64,000 bases of DNA from Deinococcus sp. AJ005 (GCF_009017495.1 NZ_CP044990.1:1941001-2005000); one strand, 5' to 3'; counted from the stretch's first letter, positions 9,327 through 23,935 are shown. Numbers and translations are program-made. The notes: a model not told the origin generated them from the sequence alone.

Positions 9327-9758
9327 ATGCGGCGACAGCCTGAACTTGCCCTGGCCCTGATTCGCGTGGTGGTGGGGCTGGTGTTCGCATGGCACGGCTT
9401 CCACAAAATTTTTGATCTGGGCCTGGGCAACGTGACCGCCAGTTATGGGGTGGCTGGCGTGCCCCTGCCGCTACTGTTCGCGCCGCTGGTGGCCGTGCTG
9501 GAGCTGGTGGGCGGACCGCTGCTGCTGCTGGGGCTGGGCGCACGCGGACTGGCCGGGGCGCTGGCGCTGCTGACGGCGGGTGTGGCCCTCGCGCCGCTGG
9601 TGGCCGGACGCCTCAGCCTCGCAGAGCTGGAAGTTCCGCTGCTGCTGACGGCAGGCAGTCTGGCCATCATGGTGGGCGGCTCAGGTTCTCCGGCCTTGAA
9701 GGACCGCAGCGCGGAAGTCTTACCTCCAGCACGCAATCCAGGCAAAAGAAAAGGCTGA
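9327..9758 (+). CDS. DoxX-family membrane protein
   Basis: A 143-residue protein with four hydrophobic helices, the DoxX layout: LALIRVVVGLVFAWHGFHKIF (the family's HGxxK motif), then LPLLFAPLVAVLELVGGPLLLLG (family VxExxGG), and two more. DoxX proteins are inner-membrane oxidoreductase-associated proteins of poorly known role. The last codons overlap a hairpin that serves the opposing gene. Start chosen from the leaderless -10 box. Confidence 0.85.
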   Translation: MRRQPELALALIRVVVGLVFAWHGFHKIFDLGLGNVTASYGVAGVPLPLLFAPLVAVLELVGGPLLLLGLGARGLAGALALLTAGVALAPLVAGRLSLAELEVPLLLTAGSLAIMVGGSGSPALKDRSAEVLPPARNPGKRKG

Positions 9759-9775
9759 CAAAAGACAGTCAGCCT
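9752..9775 (-). terminator. Intrinsic terminator of the PrcB-domain gene
   Basis: AGGCTGAC (9752-9759) and GTCAGCCT (9768-9775) form an 8-bp stem. On the minus strand it is followed by TTTTCTTTT, so it ends transcription of the PrcB-domain gene. It lies partly inside the 3' end of doxX and may also act on that mRNA. Confidence 0.75.
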
Positions 9776-9793
9776 CGCCAATCAGATGACAAC

Positions 9794-10873
9794 TCAGCGC
9801 AGCGGCTGACCCGCCTCGTCCACCACGCGCACGTTCTGATACTTGCCGTCCACCCGAACGATGGTCCACGGGCTGGTGATCGCCTGGGTGGTGATGGACC
9901 CCGGCTTCGGCGCACGCACCTGGGCCACCAGGGTCAGGGTGCCGCCCGACACGCTGGCCCCGGTAATGGTCACGCCGTAGCCGCCCGTGGTGCGCTGCCC
10001 CAGGAAAATCCCGACGATGGTGGCATTGCCCGGATCGGGGGCGGTGGGCGCTCCGGTCTGGCGCGAGTACGCCTGGGCATAAAGGCTGGCGGCCTCTGCT
10101 GGCGTGGCGGCGACGGTCACGCCAGCTTCGGTGACGCCCGACTGGCTTCCGCTGGCAAGTTCCGTGAAATTCACGCGCGCTCCTGTGGGCAGTGGGGTAG
10201 GCGAGGACGGGGTAGGGTTCAGCACACTGGCTGCGGGAATCTGAGCGGCAATGGTGGCAACATTCGGCAGCACGTACAGCGCTGTCCGCAGATATTCGCC
10301 CGGTTTGGGTTCTACATCCAGCGGGGCATCGGCAGTGGGGACAGCGCTCAGCACGCCCACGGCCAGCGGCCCCTGACCTAGCAACGCCTTGCTCAGAACT
10401 CCCGCCTCTTCCGGCGTCAACTGGCCGGCGCTCTGAAGACCGTTCACGGAGGACGCTCCTACCGTTCCGCTCAGGCCGCTCAACTTGCTCCAGGTCTGCC
10501 CGTCGGTGTAATAGACCGCGCTCAGGCCGCCAGGGGTGACCACATCAAAAGAACCGTTGGCGCGGCGGGTGACGTTCAGGGGCGCGGTGATCGCGGACGT
10601 GGGCTGGCGGTAGGTGGCTTTGCCATTCACGCTCAGGGTGCCGGGAACGGCCACCGCGTCCTCCACCTGGACGCGCAGTTCGGCGGTCTGACCGCCCAGT
10701 TTCAGGCTGCCGCCCGCACCGCCCGTCAGCGAACCGTAGACCCACACGATGCGTTCCTGCGTGCCGCCGTACAGCAACGCCTCATGCACGCGTAGATTAC
10801 TGGGGCCAGTCATGGTGCAGGCGCTGAACAGGCCCGCGCTCAGCAGGAGGACGGGCAACAGAGATTTCTTCAT
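9794..10873 (-). CDS. Lipoprotein with a C-terminal PrcB-like domain
   Basis: A 359-residue protein with a lipoprotein signal peptide (MKKSLLPVLLLSAGLFSAC, lipobox LFSAC). The C-terminal ~60 residues (VGIFLGQRTTGGYGVTITG, then TLTLVAQVRAPKPGS and SPWTIVRV) match the PrcB_C domain, found in a spirochaete protease complex subunit and widespread in envelope proteins. The middle region (~50-290) is not recognised. Expected outside the cytoplasmic membrane. Monocistronic, with its own terminator. Confidence 0.75.
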   Translation of the reverse strand: MKKSLLPVLLLSAGLFSACTMTGPSNLRVHEALLYGGTQERIVWVYGSLTGGAGGSLKLGGQTAELRVQVEDAVAVPGTLSVNGKATYRQPTSAITAPLNVTRRANGSFDVVTPGGLSAVYYTDGQTWSKLSGLSGTVGASSVNGLQSAGQLTPEEAGVLSKALLGQGPLAVGVLSAVPTADAPLDVEPKPGEYLRTALYVLPNVATIAAQIPAASVLNPTPSSPTPLPTGARVNFTELASGSQSGVTEAGVTVAATPAEAASLYAQAYSRQTGAPTAPDPGNATIVGIFLGQRTTGGYGVTITGASVSGGTLTLVAQVRAPKPGSITTQAITSPWTIVRVDGKYQNVRVVDEAGQPLR

Positions 10874-11017
10874 GCTCTCAGCTTAGGCAGCCGGGCTGAT
10901 GGCACCCTGAACGCGGTCTTGGGCAAACGCACATCTGGAACAGGGGCTGTCTAACAGTCAAACGGTCAAACTGCTCAAAGACAGGAGCGAAAGCCGCCTG
11001 CCGTTTTGCTCTTGCCG

Positions 11018-12769
11018 TTAGACCTTCAGACGGTCAGATGGTTTGACCTCTTTTCCTTCCATCAGCTCCCGCGCATGCCCCAGCGCGGCTTCAGAGGTAT
11101 TGCCGCCCAGCATGCGGGCGATTTCTTCTAGGCGTTCGTCGGGCGAGAGCGGACGCACCCGGCTAACCGTGCGGCCCTCTTCCACGGCTTTTTCCACCTT
11201 GAAATGATGGTCCGCGCGGGCGGCGATCTGCGCCAGATGCGTGACCACCATCACCTGACGGCTGCGGGCCAGACGATGCAACTGCTCGGCCACCGCCAGC
11301 GCAGCGCCGCCGCCGATTCCGGCGTCCACCTCGTCAAAGACCACGGCGGGGGTGTCCGCGCCCAGCACCGTGCTGATCGCCAGCATCACGCGCGACAACT
11401 CGCCGCCGGACGCCACGTCGGACAGCGGGGCCAGATCCTCGCCGGGGTTGGCAGTGAACTGGATGGTCACGTCGCTGGGGCCGTACAGGGCGGGTTCGGA
11501 CAGCGGGGAGAGGCGGAATTCCAGCCGGGCGTGCGGCATCCCCAGTTCGCGGATCACGGCCAGCAGTTCGGCGGCCAGCGGCGCGGCGCGTTTCTGGCGG
11601 GCACTATCCAGCACAGTCCCAGAGCGGCGGACCTCGGAGAACAGGGCCTCCACATCGGCGTCCAGGGTTCCGGCGGCCTGTTCGTCGCGGGTCAGGGCAG
11701 CCAGTTCCTCCTCCACCCCGGCCTGAAATTCCAGCACGTCATCTAGCGTGGGGCCGTACTTGGTCCGCAATTTACCCAGTGCGCCCAGACGGCCCTCCAC
11801 GCGGGCCAGTTGCTCGGGGTCAGCCGCGCCGTCCTCGGCCACCGCCCGCAGTTCGCCGGAAACGGCCTGGAGGCTGTCCAGGGCCGCGCGGAGTTCCTGT
11901 TGCAACGCTGCGCTGGCGTCGTCGTAACGGGCGCTGGCGTTCAGGGCACGCACCGCCTCACCCAGAAAGCCCAGCGCGTTTTCCTCGCCGTCCGAGATCA
12001 GGGTCAGCGCCCCCGCCGCGCTCTGGGCGATGGTTTCCAGGTTGGCAAGGCGGTTCAGCTCGGCCTGCAAGGGTTCTTCCTCGCCGGGCAGCGGGGCCAC
12101 CTCGGCAATTTCACGGGACTGGAAGGTCAGCAGGTCCAGTTGCCGGGCGCGTTCGCGCTCCCCGGTCCGCAGGCGCTCCAGCCGGGCGCGGGCCTCCTGC
12201 CACTCGCGGTAGGCATGGGTGTAGGCCGCCGTCTGATCGGGCAGGCCACGGTCTAGCAGTGCGCGCTGATTGGCTGGACCCAGCAGGCTAACGGCGCTGT
12301 GCTGCCAGTGAATCGTCAGGCGGGTCTGCGCCCACTCCTGCAACTCGCGCACGCTGACCACCTCACCGTCCAGCCGGGCCACGCCGCGTCCCTGGGCCGC
12401 GAGACGGCGGCTGGCACTGCTTTGATCAGTGCTGGTCTGATCGGCGCTGCTTTCAGCAGATTCCTCGTTCCAGAAGCCCGTCACCAGCAGATCGCTCTCA
12501 CCTGTGCGGATCAGGTCCGTGTTGGCCCGCGAACCCAGCAGTAACCCCAGCGCATCCACGATGATGCTCTTGCCCGCTCCGGTCTCGCCGGTAAAAACGC
12601 TCAAGCCATCGGCGAAATCCAGCTCCAGTTCGCGGATGGTGGCGAGGTTGCGAACTTCCAGCCGGGCCAATGCCGGACCGACCGGAGACGGATCAGCCGG
12701 AGCCGACGCAGACGGTCTGGGGAGGGTGGCAGTTTTCTCTGCGCGGGGGGCGCGGGCCTTGCGGGTCAC
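11018..12769 (-). CDS. recN: DNA repair protein RecN
   Basis: A 583-residue SMC-like protein. Walker A is in FTGETGAGKSIIVDALGLLLG, the signature in DVASGGELSRVMLAISTVL, and Walker B in PAVVFDEVDAGIGGGAALAV; a long coiled coil lies between (~170-350). RecN gathers broken DNA ends during double-strand-break repair. The start is GTG 12769: TAAACT at 12777-12782 lies 7 nt upstream, so the mRNA is probably leaderless. Odd points are a ~30-residue A/P-rich N-terminal extension and a Ser/Asp-rich insert (ESSADQTSTDQSSA) near residue 110. No radiation-response palindrome was seen upstream. Confidence 0.95.
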   Translation of the reverse strand: MTRKARAPRAEKTATLPRPSASAPADPSPVGPALARLEVRNLATIRELELDFADGLSVFTGETGAGKSIIVDALGLLLGSRANTDLIRTGESDLLVTGFWNEESAESSADQTSTDQSSASRRLAAQGRGVARLDGEVVSVRELQEWAQTRLTIHWQHSAVSLLGPANQRALLDRGLPDQTAAYTHAYREWQEARARLERLRTGERERARQLDLLTFQSREIAEVAPLPGEEEPLQAELNRLANLETIAQSAAGALTLISDGEENALGFLGEAVRALNASARYDDASAALQQELRAALDSLQAVSGELRAVAEDGAADPEQLARVEGRLGALGKLRTKYGPTLDDVLEFQAGVEEELAALTRDEQAAGTLDADVEALFSEVRRSGTVLDSARQKRAAPLAAELLAVIRELGMPHARLEFRLSPLSEPALYGPSDVTIQFTANPGEDLAPLSDVASGGELSRVMLAISTVLGADTPAVVFDEVDAGIGGGAALAVAEQLHRLARSRQVMVVTHLAQIAARADHHFKVEKAVEEGRTVSRVRPLSPDERLEEIARMLGGNTSEAALGHARELMEGKEVKPSDRLKV

Positions 12770-12776
12770 GCCGGGT

Positions 12777-12782
12777 AGTTTA
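12777..12782 (-). promoter_or_regulatory. Leaderless -10 box of recN
   Basis: On the minus strand TAAACT is followed by 7 nt and GTG 12769. No convincing TTGACA-like -35 was found 17 nt upstream. Confidence 0.5.
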
Positions 12783-12991
12783 GAGCCTCCCGACCCCCAT
12801 GTTCCCGAGTGTGAGGCGGGCCAGCATCAGCCTCCACCCAAAATTGGCTGGATAAAGCTGTCGCCAGGCGTTTCCTCACCAAGCATGAATCTTCCGTTAC
12901 ATTTCCCCCACGTTGCCTCTCACCTCACGCGGCACAATGACGGCATTGCCCGTGCCCCTTCAAGGTGGCGGCGGGCGCAAAGGAGTTCACC

Positions 12992-14407
12992 ATGTCCATG
13001 AAACACGATTCCACCGGCGGCGTCAGCAAACGCAGCCTGCTGCTGCTGGGCGGGCTGGCCGCGCTGGCCCTGAATAAAGACATTCGCCGTTCCGTGGTGG
13101 GCGGCACCCGCCACGCCTGGAGCGACGCTCAGGACACGCTGGAAGACACCGTGAAGCCCGCGCTAGCCGACGCCGCCGCACAGGCGCAGCACACCGCGCA
13201 GGCACTCTCCCACGAGGCGCAGAAGTCGGCGCAGCATCTGGCCCACGAGGCGGCCAAACGTGGGGCGGTGGCGCTGGATACTTGGAAGGAAGACGGTGCA
13301 CCACAGGCCCAGGCGTGGCTGGACACTGCCCGCGAAACGGCGGCAGGGCTGGCTGCCACGGTACAGGACAGGGCGTCCGATCTGGCCGAGACGGCACAGA
13401 AACGCGGCGGTGAGCTGGCCGAAGTCGCGCAACAGCGGGGCAGTGAGCTGGCGGAAACCGCCCAGAAACGCGGCAGCCAACTCGCCGCCGTGGCCCAGGA
13501 CCGCGCCGCAGAGCTTTCGGCAGAGACCCAGAAGCGGGCCGCAGAGGCACAGAAGGAAATGCAGAAACGGGCCGCCAGCTTGGAAAAGGAAGCGCGCAAG
13601 GTGGCCGATCAGCGCGGCCATCAGGCACAGAAGGCCCTGAAATCGGCGCGCAAGACCGCCACCAGTACGTTAGATGATGTGCAGGACAGCGGCCTGGGCC
13701 TGCTGAGCAGTGTGCAGGACACAGGCGTGGGGCTGCTCGGCAACTTGCAGGGCTGGCTGGGCGACACCCTGAGTGACACGGGCGACACGCTGGAAAACCG
13801 CCGCCGCACCGCCGAGAAGGCCATGGGCCGCGCCCGCCGTCAGGCCGAGAAAGAACTGCGCGCTGGCAGGAAGAACTGGAATGTCAAGAAGCTGGAAAAG
13901 GCTGTGACGAAGAAGATCGCGCCGCTGCAAAAGGAACTGGGCAAGGAACTCAAACTGCTGGAAAAGCAGGCGAAACTGGCCCGCAAGAGTGGCAGCAGCG
14001 GTAATGGTGGCCTGAGCGTGGGCATCACGGCGTTACTGCTGGTGGGCGGCGGCGCTGTCGTGCTGGCCCGCGTACCTGCCGCGCGCAAAGCCATTCTGGA
14101 CGCGGTGGGATCGGTCAGCCCCGACGCCGCCCGCAGCCTGCATAAATTCAGCCGCGACGCCCGCAACCTGATCGGCTCGGCATGGCTGGACCAGATCGAG
14201 GCACCGGCAGCGACGCCAGCACCCGGCGCAGCAGCAACGACGCAGGGCGCGACGACAGGTGGGGCGGCAGGCGCTTCGGTGGCCCCCGGTTCACCCGCTG
14301 CCGCCCGGACCCAGGCAGAAGAACAGTCTGGCAAGCCCGCTGACACGGGCGCGGCCAGCAAACCCGACGCCAAGGCCGACAAGGATTCCCAGCACAAGAC
14401 GAACTGA
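12992..14407 (+). CDS. Long alanine-rich 11-residue-repeat protein (LEA/apolipoprotein-like) with a membrane segment
   Basis: A 471-residue product. Start ATG 12992 has AGGAG at 12981-12985. Residues ~130-195 are tandem 11-residue units of the type AETAQKRGGEL / AEVAQQRGSEL / AETAQKRGSQL, an amphipathic helix period typical of group-3 LEA proteins and apolipoproteins. The N-terminus has a short hydrophobic stretch (SLLLLGGLAALAL). A probable membrane helix is GITALLLVGGGAVVLARV (~residues 345-362), and a disordered A/T/G/P-rich tail follows. LEA-type repeats are linked to desiccation tolerance; membrane protection is inferred only from resemblance. Alone, followed by a terminator. Confidence 0.75.
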   Translation: MSMKHDSTGGVSKRSLLLLGGLAALALNKDIRRSVVGGTRHAWSDAQDTLEDTVKPALADAAAQAQHTAQALSHEAQKSAQHLAHEAAKRGAVALDTWKEDGAPQAQAWLDTARETAAGLAATVQDRASDLAETAQKRGGELAEVAQQRGSELAETAQKRGSQLAAVAQDRAAELSAETQKRAAEAQKEMQKRAASLEKEARKVADQRGHQAQKALKSARKTATSTLDDVQDSGLGLLSSVQDTGVGLLGNLQGWLGDTLSDTGDTLENRRRTAEKAMGRARRQAEKELRAGRKNWNVKKLEKAVTKKIAPLQKELGKELKLLEKQAKLARKSGSSGNGGLSVGITALLLVGGGAVVLARVPAARKAILDAVGSVSPDAARSLHKFSRDARNLIGSAWLDQIEAPAATPAPGAAATTQGATTGGAAGASVAPGSPAAARTQAEEQSGKPADTGAASKPDAKADKDSQHKTN

Positions 14408-14432
14408 TCTGGAAACCACCTGAAGGTCAAAC

Positions 14433-14471
14433 GGGGCGCAGCGGAGAACATCTCCCGCGCCCTATTTTTTT
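14433..14471 (+). terminator. Intrinsic terminator after the LEA-like gene
   Basis: GGGCGC (14434-14439) pairs with GCGCCC (14457-14462), followed by TATTTTTTT. Confidence 0.8.
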
Positions 14472-14559
14472 GCTGACCACCGTTGTCAGCCAAGAGCGTC
14501 TATCTGGACTGGACGCCTCGCCCTGTTGTTTCCTGCACCGTAACACCCAAAAGGTTGGG

Positions 14560-14590
14560 TTGGAACCGCTTCATAGGCCACAATTAGGGT
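14560..14590 (+). promoter_or_regulatory. pckA promoter region with a LacI-type half-palindrome
   Basis: GGAACCGCTTC at 14562-14572 is identical to the core of an operator-like palindrome upstream of malE. It overlaps a possible -35 (TTGGAA, 14560-14565), with a possible -10 (TAGGGT, 14585-14590) at a long spacing. An operator at this point could control pckA by carbon source. Inferred. Confidence 0.45.
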
Positions 14591-14672
14591 GTCCGTCCAT
14601 ACACCAATTCAACCGCACCTTCCTGACCCGAATGCCGACGCGGTTTCTTCCCCTCTCAAGGAGCTGATCCCC

Positions 14673-16265
<1,593 letters not shown>

Positions 16266-16285
16266 AGACTTTCAGCAAAAGGAAA

Positions 16286-16317
16286 GCCCCCGCCATTCAC
16301 GCGGGGGCCTTTCTCTT
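16286..16317 (+). terminator. Intrinsic terminator of pckA
   Basis: GCCCCCGC (16286-16293) pairs with GCGGGGGC (16301-16308), followed by a T-rich run. Confidence 0.85.
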
Positions 16318-16410
16318 TCTATACCCTTTCCCACAGAGGGGAAGGGACGCCACGACTGCGGCGGGGGTGAGGGGGCGCGTGACCAGCGCCTCCGCAATCC
16401 AGCGTCGGCG

Positions 16411-17780
<1,370 letters not shown>

Positions 17781-17784
<4 letters not shown>

Positions 17785-19193
17785 TTGCGGGCCTCCTCAA
17801 AGACGCCTGCGGCCTTGAAGTTCACCAGCGAAATCGCCAGCGTGAGGAAGAAGATGATCAGCGCAATGGCGCTGGCCAGCGAATAGTTGGACTGGCCGCT
17901 GGAGGAAAAGGCCGTGTTATAGCCCCACGACAGCAGAATGTCGGTGCTGCGCGCGGTGGCCTCACGGCCCTGCTGGTCTGGCCCGCCCTGCGTGAGCAGG
18001 TAGATGATGCCGAAGTTGTTGAAGTTGAAGGCGAAGCCCGACAGCAAAATGGGCGTGAAGCTGTTCTTCAGCAGCGGCAGTGTGATGTTGGAAATCTGTT
18101 GCAGGCGGCTGGCCCCGTCAATGCTGGCGGCCTCATACAGGTCCTCGTTGATGGTGCTGAGGGCGCTGATGGTGGCGGTCATCATGTACGGGAAGCCCAG
18201 CCACAAGTTGACCACCAGCACGCTGACCTTGGCCCACAGCGGATCGTTCAGCCACGGCACGGCGGCCAGCCCCAGCAGCCCCAGCCCCTTGTTCACGATC
18301 CCGAACTGCTGGTTCAGCAGCGCCACCCACATCTGCACGCTGATCACGGCGGGAATGGCCCACGGCAGGAACAGCAGCGTGCGGTACACATTGCGGCCCT
18401 TGAGGTTCTTGTTGTACAGCAGGATGCCCAGCACTAGCCCCGCGATGGCGTTGATGGTCACGGTAGAAAAGGCGAACACCACTGTCCAGATGAACACCGG
18501 GACCAGTGCGCGGCTGGCCTTGGCGAAGATCTCGCGGAAGTTGGCCAGCCCGATGTAACTGATAGCGTTCAGGCGGGTGGCCCGCGCGACCTCGATATCA
18601 GTGGTAAACGGCGCGGCCAGCGTAATTTGCAGGCCGTCCACACTGGCAATCCTGGCCTTGTACGGCACCGACGCCTGATCGTCGAACAGCACCAGCGTCG
18701 CGCCCGTGCAGTTCGGGGTCTCGCAGCGCAGGTACTGCTGCACGCTGTCGGACTGCGGCGTCTCGCCCAGCGTGACCACCCGCTTATCCGCGCTGATGGT
18801 GGCGGTGGTCCGCAGCGCCGAGTCGGGGTTGCCGCTGTTGACCGCGTTGTAGTTGGTAAAGGCGTAATTGACCGTCAGCACGATGGGCAGGATGGTAAAG
18901 GCCGCCAGAAAGACCAGTGCCGGAAACAGGTAATACCAGCTCACCATCCACGGAAACAGCCGCAGCACGATCGGCAGCATCAGCAGCAGCGCGGCCACGC
19001 CGTAGATCAGGATCATGTAGGGCGGCGCTTCGGGGTAAACGCGGGCGGTCAGGCCGCTCAGCAGCCAGCCGATCAGCACGGCTCCGCCCAGCATGACGGC
19101 CAGGATCAGGACGGCAATCAGCACGCCGCGCGTTCCTTCGGGGGGGACAGTGGAGCGGGCACCAAAACGGGGGGGGTGTGGAATCGCGGTCAT
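17781..19193 (-). CDS. malF: Maltose-type ABC transporter permease MalF
   Basis: A 470-residue permease with several N-terminal helices, a periplasmic segment (~130-210, including [10 protein letters not shown]) and the EAA loop [22 protein letters not shown] near residue 365. It pairs with MalG to form the membrane channel for maltose or maltodextrin delivered by MalE. malF follows malE with a terminator between, so its mRNA level is probably lower than that of malE. Confidence 0.92.
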
Positions 19194-19312
19194 GGGGATG
19201 CGCCGTCTCCTTTGAATGAGGCTTTTAATGTGTCAGGGCAAATCATAGGGCGATTTCACGCCGGAAAAGCCAGATGGTGATTGGATGAACAAAGTGGCGC
19301 AACCGATACGGC

Positions 19313-19344
19313 AAAAAAACGGACGGGCCACCTTCACCCGTCCG
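19313..19344 (-). terminator. Terminator between malE and malF
   Basis: CGGACGGG (19320-19327) pairs with CCCGTCCG (19337-19344). On the minus strand the stem is followed by seven T (complement of 19313-19319). It sits just after malE and before malF, so it would end most malE transcripts and let a fraction read into malFG. Confidence 0.85.
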
Positions 19345-19377
19345 CCTCGACACTCAAAATGACTTACCTGAAGCTGA

Positions 19378-20556
<1,179 letters not shown>

Positions 20557-20582
20557 ATGCGCTCCTTGATCTTGGCGGTATG

Positions 20583-20610
20583 GGAACCGCTTCCAACAAT
20601 GGTGGATTGT
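20583..20610 (-). promoter_or_regulatory. malE operator candidates
   Basis: GGAACCGCTTCC (20583-20594) is a near-palindrome with a central CG, as in LacI-family operators. Next to it ACAAT-N5-ATTGT (20596-20610) forms a second inverted repeat. Both lie 27-54 nt upstream of the malE start, where a repressor would block transcription. The regulator gene is not in the window. Confidence 0.5.
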
Positions 20611-20806
20611 GGTAGAGGGTCAGTTTAAACCCAGTTGCCTTCAAGCTCAACTGCCGCCGCTTTCCGGCAACAAAAAGACGCACTGCATCGGCATGGCGGC
20701 GGGTGACAACTGAACTAGACATGGGGCTGACCCGGCAAATATGATACGCCTTTGCTGCGTGGGCTGACAGGCACCGATCCTCCAGAGTTCGTTCATCAGC
20801 ACGTCA

Positions 20807-20881
20807 GTTAAGGATAACTTTGCTCCGAGTCCAATTCCTTAACCCTCATTCCTTACTTACCGGTCAGTCGAGGTGTAAACT
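20807..20881 (+). promoter_or_regulatory. Promoter and possible operator of the MFS gene
   Basis: TAAACT (20876-20881) lies 6 nt before ATG 20888, a leaderless layout; TTACTT at 20853-20858 sits 17 nt upstream of it as a weak -35. GTTAAGGA (20807-20814) and TCCTTAAC (20836-20843) are perfect 8-bp inverted arms 21 nt apart, just upstream of the -35. Confidence 0.45.
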
Positions 20882-20887
20882 TTGGGA

Positions 20888-22159
<1,272 letters not shown>

Positions 22160-22193
22160 TGGGAAGCAGTTAAAAGGAGAGGCTGGGAGACCA

Positions 22194-22237
22194 GGGGAGA
22201 GGCCAGACCGCGCGGCCTCTCCCCTTTTTCCCTTTTT
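22194..22237 (+). terminator. Strong intrinsic terminator of the MFS gene
   Basis: GGGGAGAGGCC (22194-22204) pairs with GGCCTCTCCCC (22214-22224), an 11-bp perfect stem, followed by TTTTTCCCTTTTTT. Confidence 0.9.
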
Positions 22238-22307
22238 TGGCCCCTGTCCCGGCAGCAACGGATGCTCTGGAACAGATGGTCTGCGGCGGCCCTGCTAGCC
22301 TTGGCCC

Positions 22308-22418
22308 ATGCGCGAGTTCCTGAACGACTGGTGGCGGCTTCTCAAACTGATCGTCGCCTCGCTGGCGATTCCGGTGGTCCTATGGGGGCTGCTGGTGTGG
22401 GTGGGTGTGCTGAAATAG
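22308..22418 (+). CDS. 36-residue single-helix membrane protein
   Basis: A short frame from ATG 22308 to TAG 22416-22418 encodes a charged N-terminus ([13 protein letters not shown]) and one hydrophobic helix ([22 protein letters not shown]) ending in a lysine. TAGCCT at 22296-22301 lies 6 nt before the ATG, the leaderless pattern used by other genes here. No family recognised. Its length and clean topology suggest a real membrane peptide rather than chance. Confidence 0.5.
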   Translation: MREFLNDWWRLLKLIVASLAIPVVLWGLLVWVGVLK

Positions 22419-22639
22419 ACGAGCAATCACGACGAAGCCAATGCTTCTCGGAGCAACAGTTACAGGAAGCGCACGAGGCGGAGCGGCTTCAGCCTTTTGT
22501 TCTAGAGGTGCTGGAAGGGCGGCTGACCTGTACGGAGGCCGCGCAACAGGCGAGCATCTGGATCTCGAAAATGCACGACGCCATCACTCAGTTTCAGAAT
22601 GAATATGAAGACTGGCCGGACGAAGTGGACAGGGATTGA
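22397..22639 (+). CDS. Small acidic helical protein, possibly an HTH fragment
   Basis: An 80-residue reading from GTG 22397, overlapping the end of the 36-residue gene in another frame. [18 protein letters not shown] resembles the start of a helix-turn-helix of the EGRLTxxEAA kind seen in transposases and small regulators. The C-terminus ([15 protein letters not shown]) is acidic. It could be a coupled small gene or a decayed remnant. Start uncertain. Confidence 0.35.
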   Translation: MGGCAEIDEQSRRSQCFSEQQLQEAHEAERLQPFVLEVLEGRLTCTEAAQQASIWISKMHDAITQFQNEYEDWPDEVDRD

Positions 22640-22739
22640 GAATCGGGCCGCTCGATGAACCTCTTTCACTCGGTCCACTCACCACCATGAATAACGTGCT
22701 GGAACCGCTCCCAGCCGACTGAACTGGAGGCGGGCATGT

Positions 22740-22751
22740 TAGCGTCCTCTT
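22740..22751 (+). promoter_or_regulatory. Leaderless -10 box of glpX
   Basis: TAGCGT (22740-22745) is followed by 6 nt and ATG 22752. No Shine-Dalgarno is present. Confidence 0.5.
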
Positions 22752-23837
22752 ATGACCTCTAAACGGCAGCCCAGTGAGAAAGCCAGCCCCAGCGTCCCTC
22801 CTTCCGAACAGGCCGCTTCCGCAGAGGCCCCCGCCTCCCGGCCCGCACCCGCCAAGGCCAGGACGGTCCAGAGCTTCGAGCATGCACTGGTGCTGGAAAC
22901 GGCCCGCGTGACCGAGGGTGCAGCGCTGGCCGCCAGCAAGTTCATGGGCCTAGGCGACAAGAACGCGGTGGACGGTGCGGGCACCGAGGCCATGCGCGAA
23001 CTGCTGAACTCGCTGGATATCCGGGGCACGGTGGTCATCGGTGAGGGCGAGATGGACGAGGCCCCCATGCTGTACATCGGCGAGCAGGTGGGCAGCGGCC
23101 AGTACGAGGTAGACATCGCCGTGGACCCGGTGGAGGGCACCGAGGTCACCGCCAAGGGCCTGCCCAACGGTCTGGCCGTCATTGCCCTATCCGAACGCGG
23201 CGGCCTGATGCACGCGCCAGACTGCTACATGGAAAAGCTGATCGTGCCGCCCCCAGCAGCGGGCCGCGTCAATCTGGAATGGCCGGTGGAGGCCAACCTG
23301 AACGTGCTGGCCCAGAGTCTTAACCGCGATGTGGACGACCTGATGATCACCATTCTGGACCGTGAACGCCACGCTGACCTGATCCGGCGCGTGCGGGCCA
23401 CCGGGGCGCGCGTCAAGCTGATCGGCGACGGCGACGTGATCGCGGGCATCGCGGTGGGCGTGCGCGGCAGCGGCGTTCACGCGCTGATGGGTTCAGGGGG
23501 CGCACCAGAAGGTGTGCTAAGCGCGGCGGCCTGCAAATGCCTGGGCGCAGAAATCCAGGGCCGTTTCATTGCCGAGGATGACGCCATGCGTGAGCGTTTC
23601 AAGACGATGGGCGTGGACGAGAACCGCATCTACAAGACCGCAGACCTGGCCCCCGGCTCGCAGATGGTCTTTTCCGCCACTGGCATCACTTACGGCGAGA
23701 TTCTGGACGGGGTGCGGCGTTTTGCAGGCGGGGCCAGGACGCACACGCTGGTCATGGGCTACGCCACCCGCGTGGTGCGCTTTATCGACAGCATCCATCT
23801 GGAAGACGACAAGGCCCGCGTGACCATCCGGGTCTGA
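22752..23837 (+). CDS. glpX: Class II fructose-1,6-bisphosphatase
   Basis: A 361-residue enzyme that hydrolyses fructose-1,6-bisphosphate to fructose-6-phosphate in gluconeogenesis. Metal-binding motifs are visible in [31 protein letters not shown] and [16 protein letters not shown], and a [16 protein letters not shown] segment is typical. The first ~40 residues are an extra low-complexity S/P/A-rich tail. It works in the same pathway as pckA in this window. Confidence 0.94.
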   Translation: MTSKRQPSEKASPSVPPSEQAASAEAPASRPAPAKARTVQSFEHALVLETARVTEGAALAASKFMGLGDKNAVDGAGTEAMRELLNSLDIRGTVVIGEGEMDEAPMLYIGEQVGSGQYEVDIAVDPVEGTEVTAKGLPNGLAVIALSERGGLMHAPDCYMEKLIVPPPAAGRVNLEWPVEANLNVLAQSLNRDVDDLMITILDRERHADLIRRVRATGARVKLIGDGDVIAGIAVGVRGSGVHALMGSGGAPEGVLSAAACKCLGAEIQGRFIAEDDAMRERFKTMGVDENRIYKTADLAPGSQMVFSATGITYGEILDGVRRFAGGARTHTLVMGYATRVVRFIDSIHLEDDKARVTIRV

Positions 23838-23913
23838 AGCCCGCCGCGCTGAAGAGCTACAGGAGGTCTGGATGAACGGCTGGGCCTTTTCCCTGGGTAG
23901 ATTGGCCGCCACA

Positions 23914-23935
23914 TATAATTATTAGTTTGGACTAA
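23914..23935 (+). promoter_or_regulatory. Orphan consensus -10 with an inverted repeat
   Basis: In the 210-bp gap between convergent glpX and the Rrf2 gene there is a perfect TATAAT (23914-23919), directly followed by TTAGT-N4-ACTAA (23922-23935). No gene start follows on either strand. It could drive a small RNA or antisense RNA toward the Rrf2 gene, or be chance AT-rich sequence. The remaining ~110 bp to 24047 show nothing else. Confidence 0.3.

Noticed and set aside
12770..12991. Radiation/desiccation response motif upstream of recN or the LEA-like gene
   Set aside because: I looked for the palindromic TTATG...CATAA form and saw none here or before recF.
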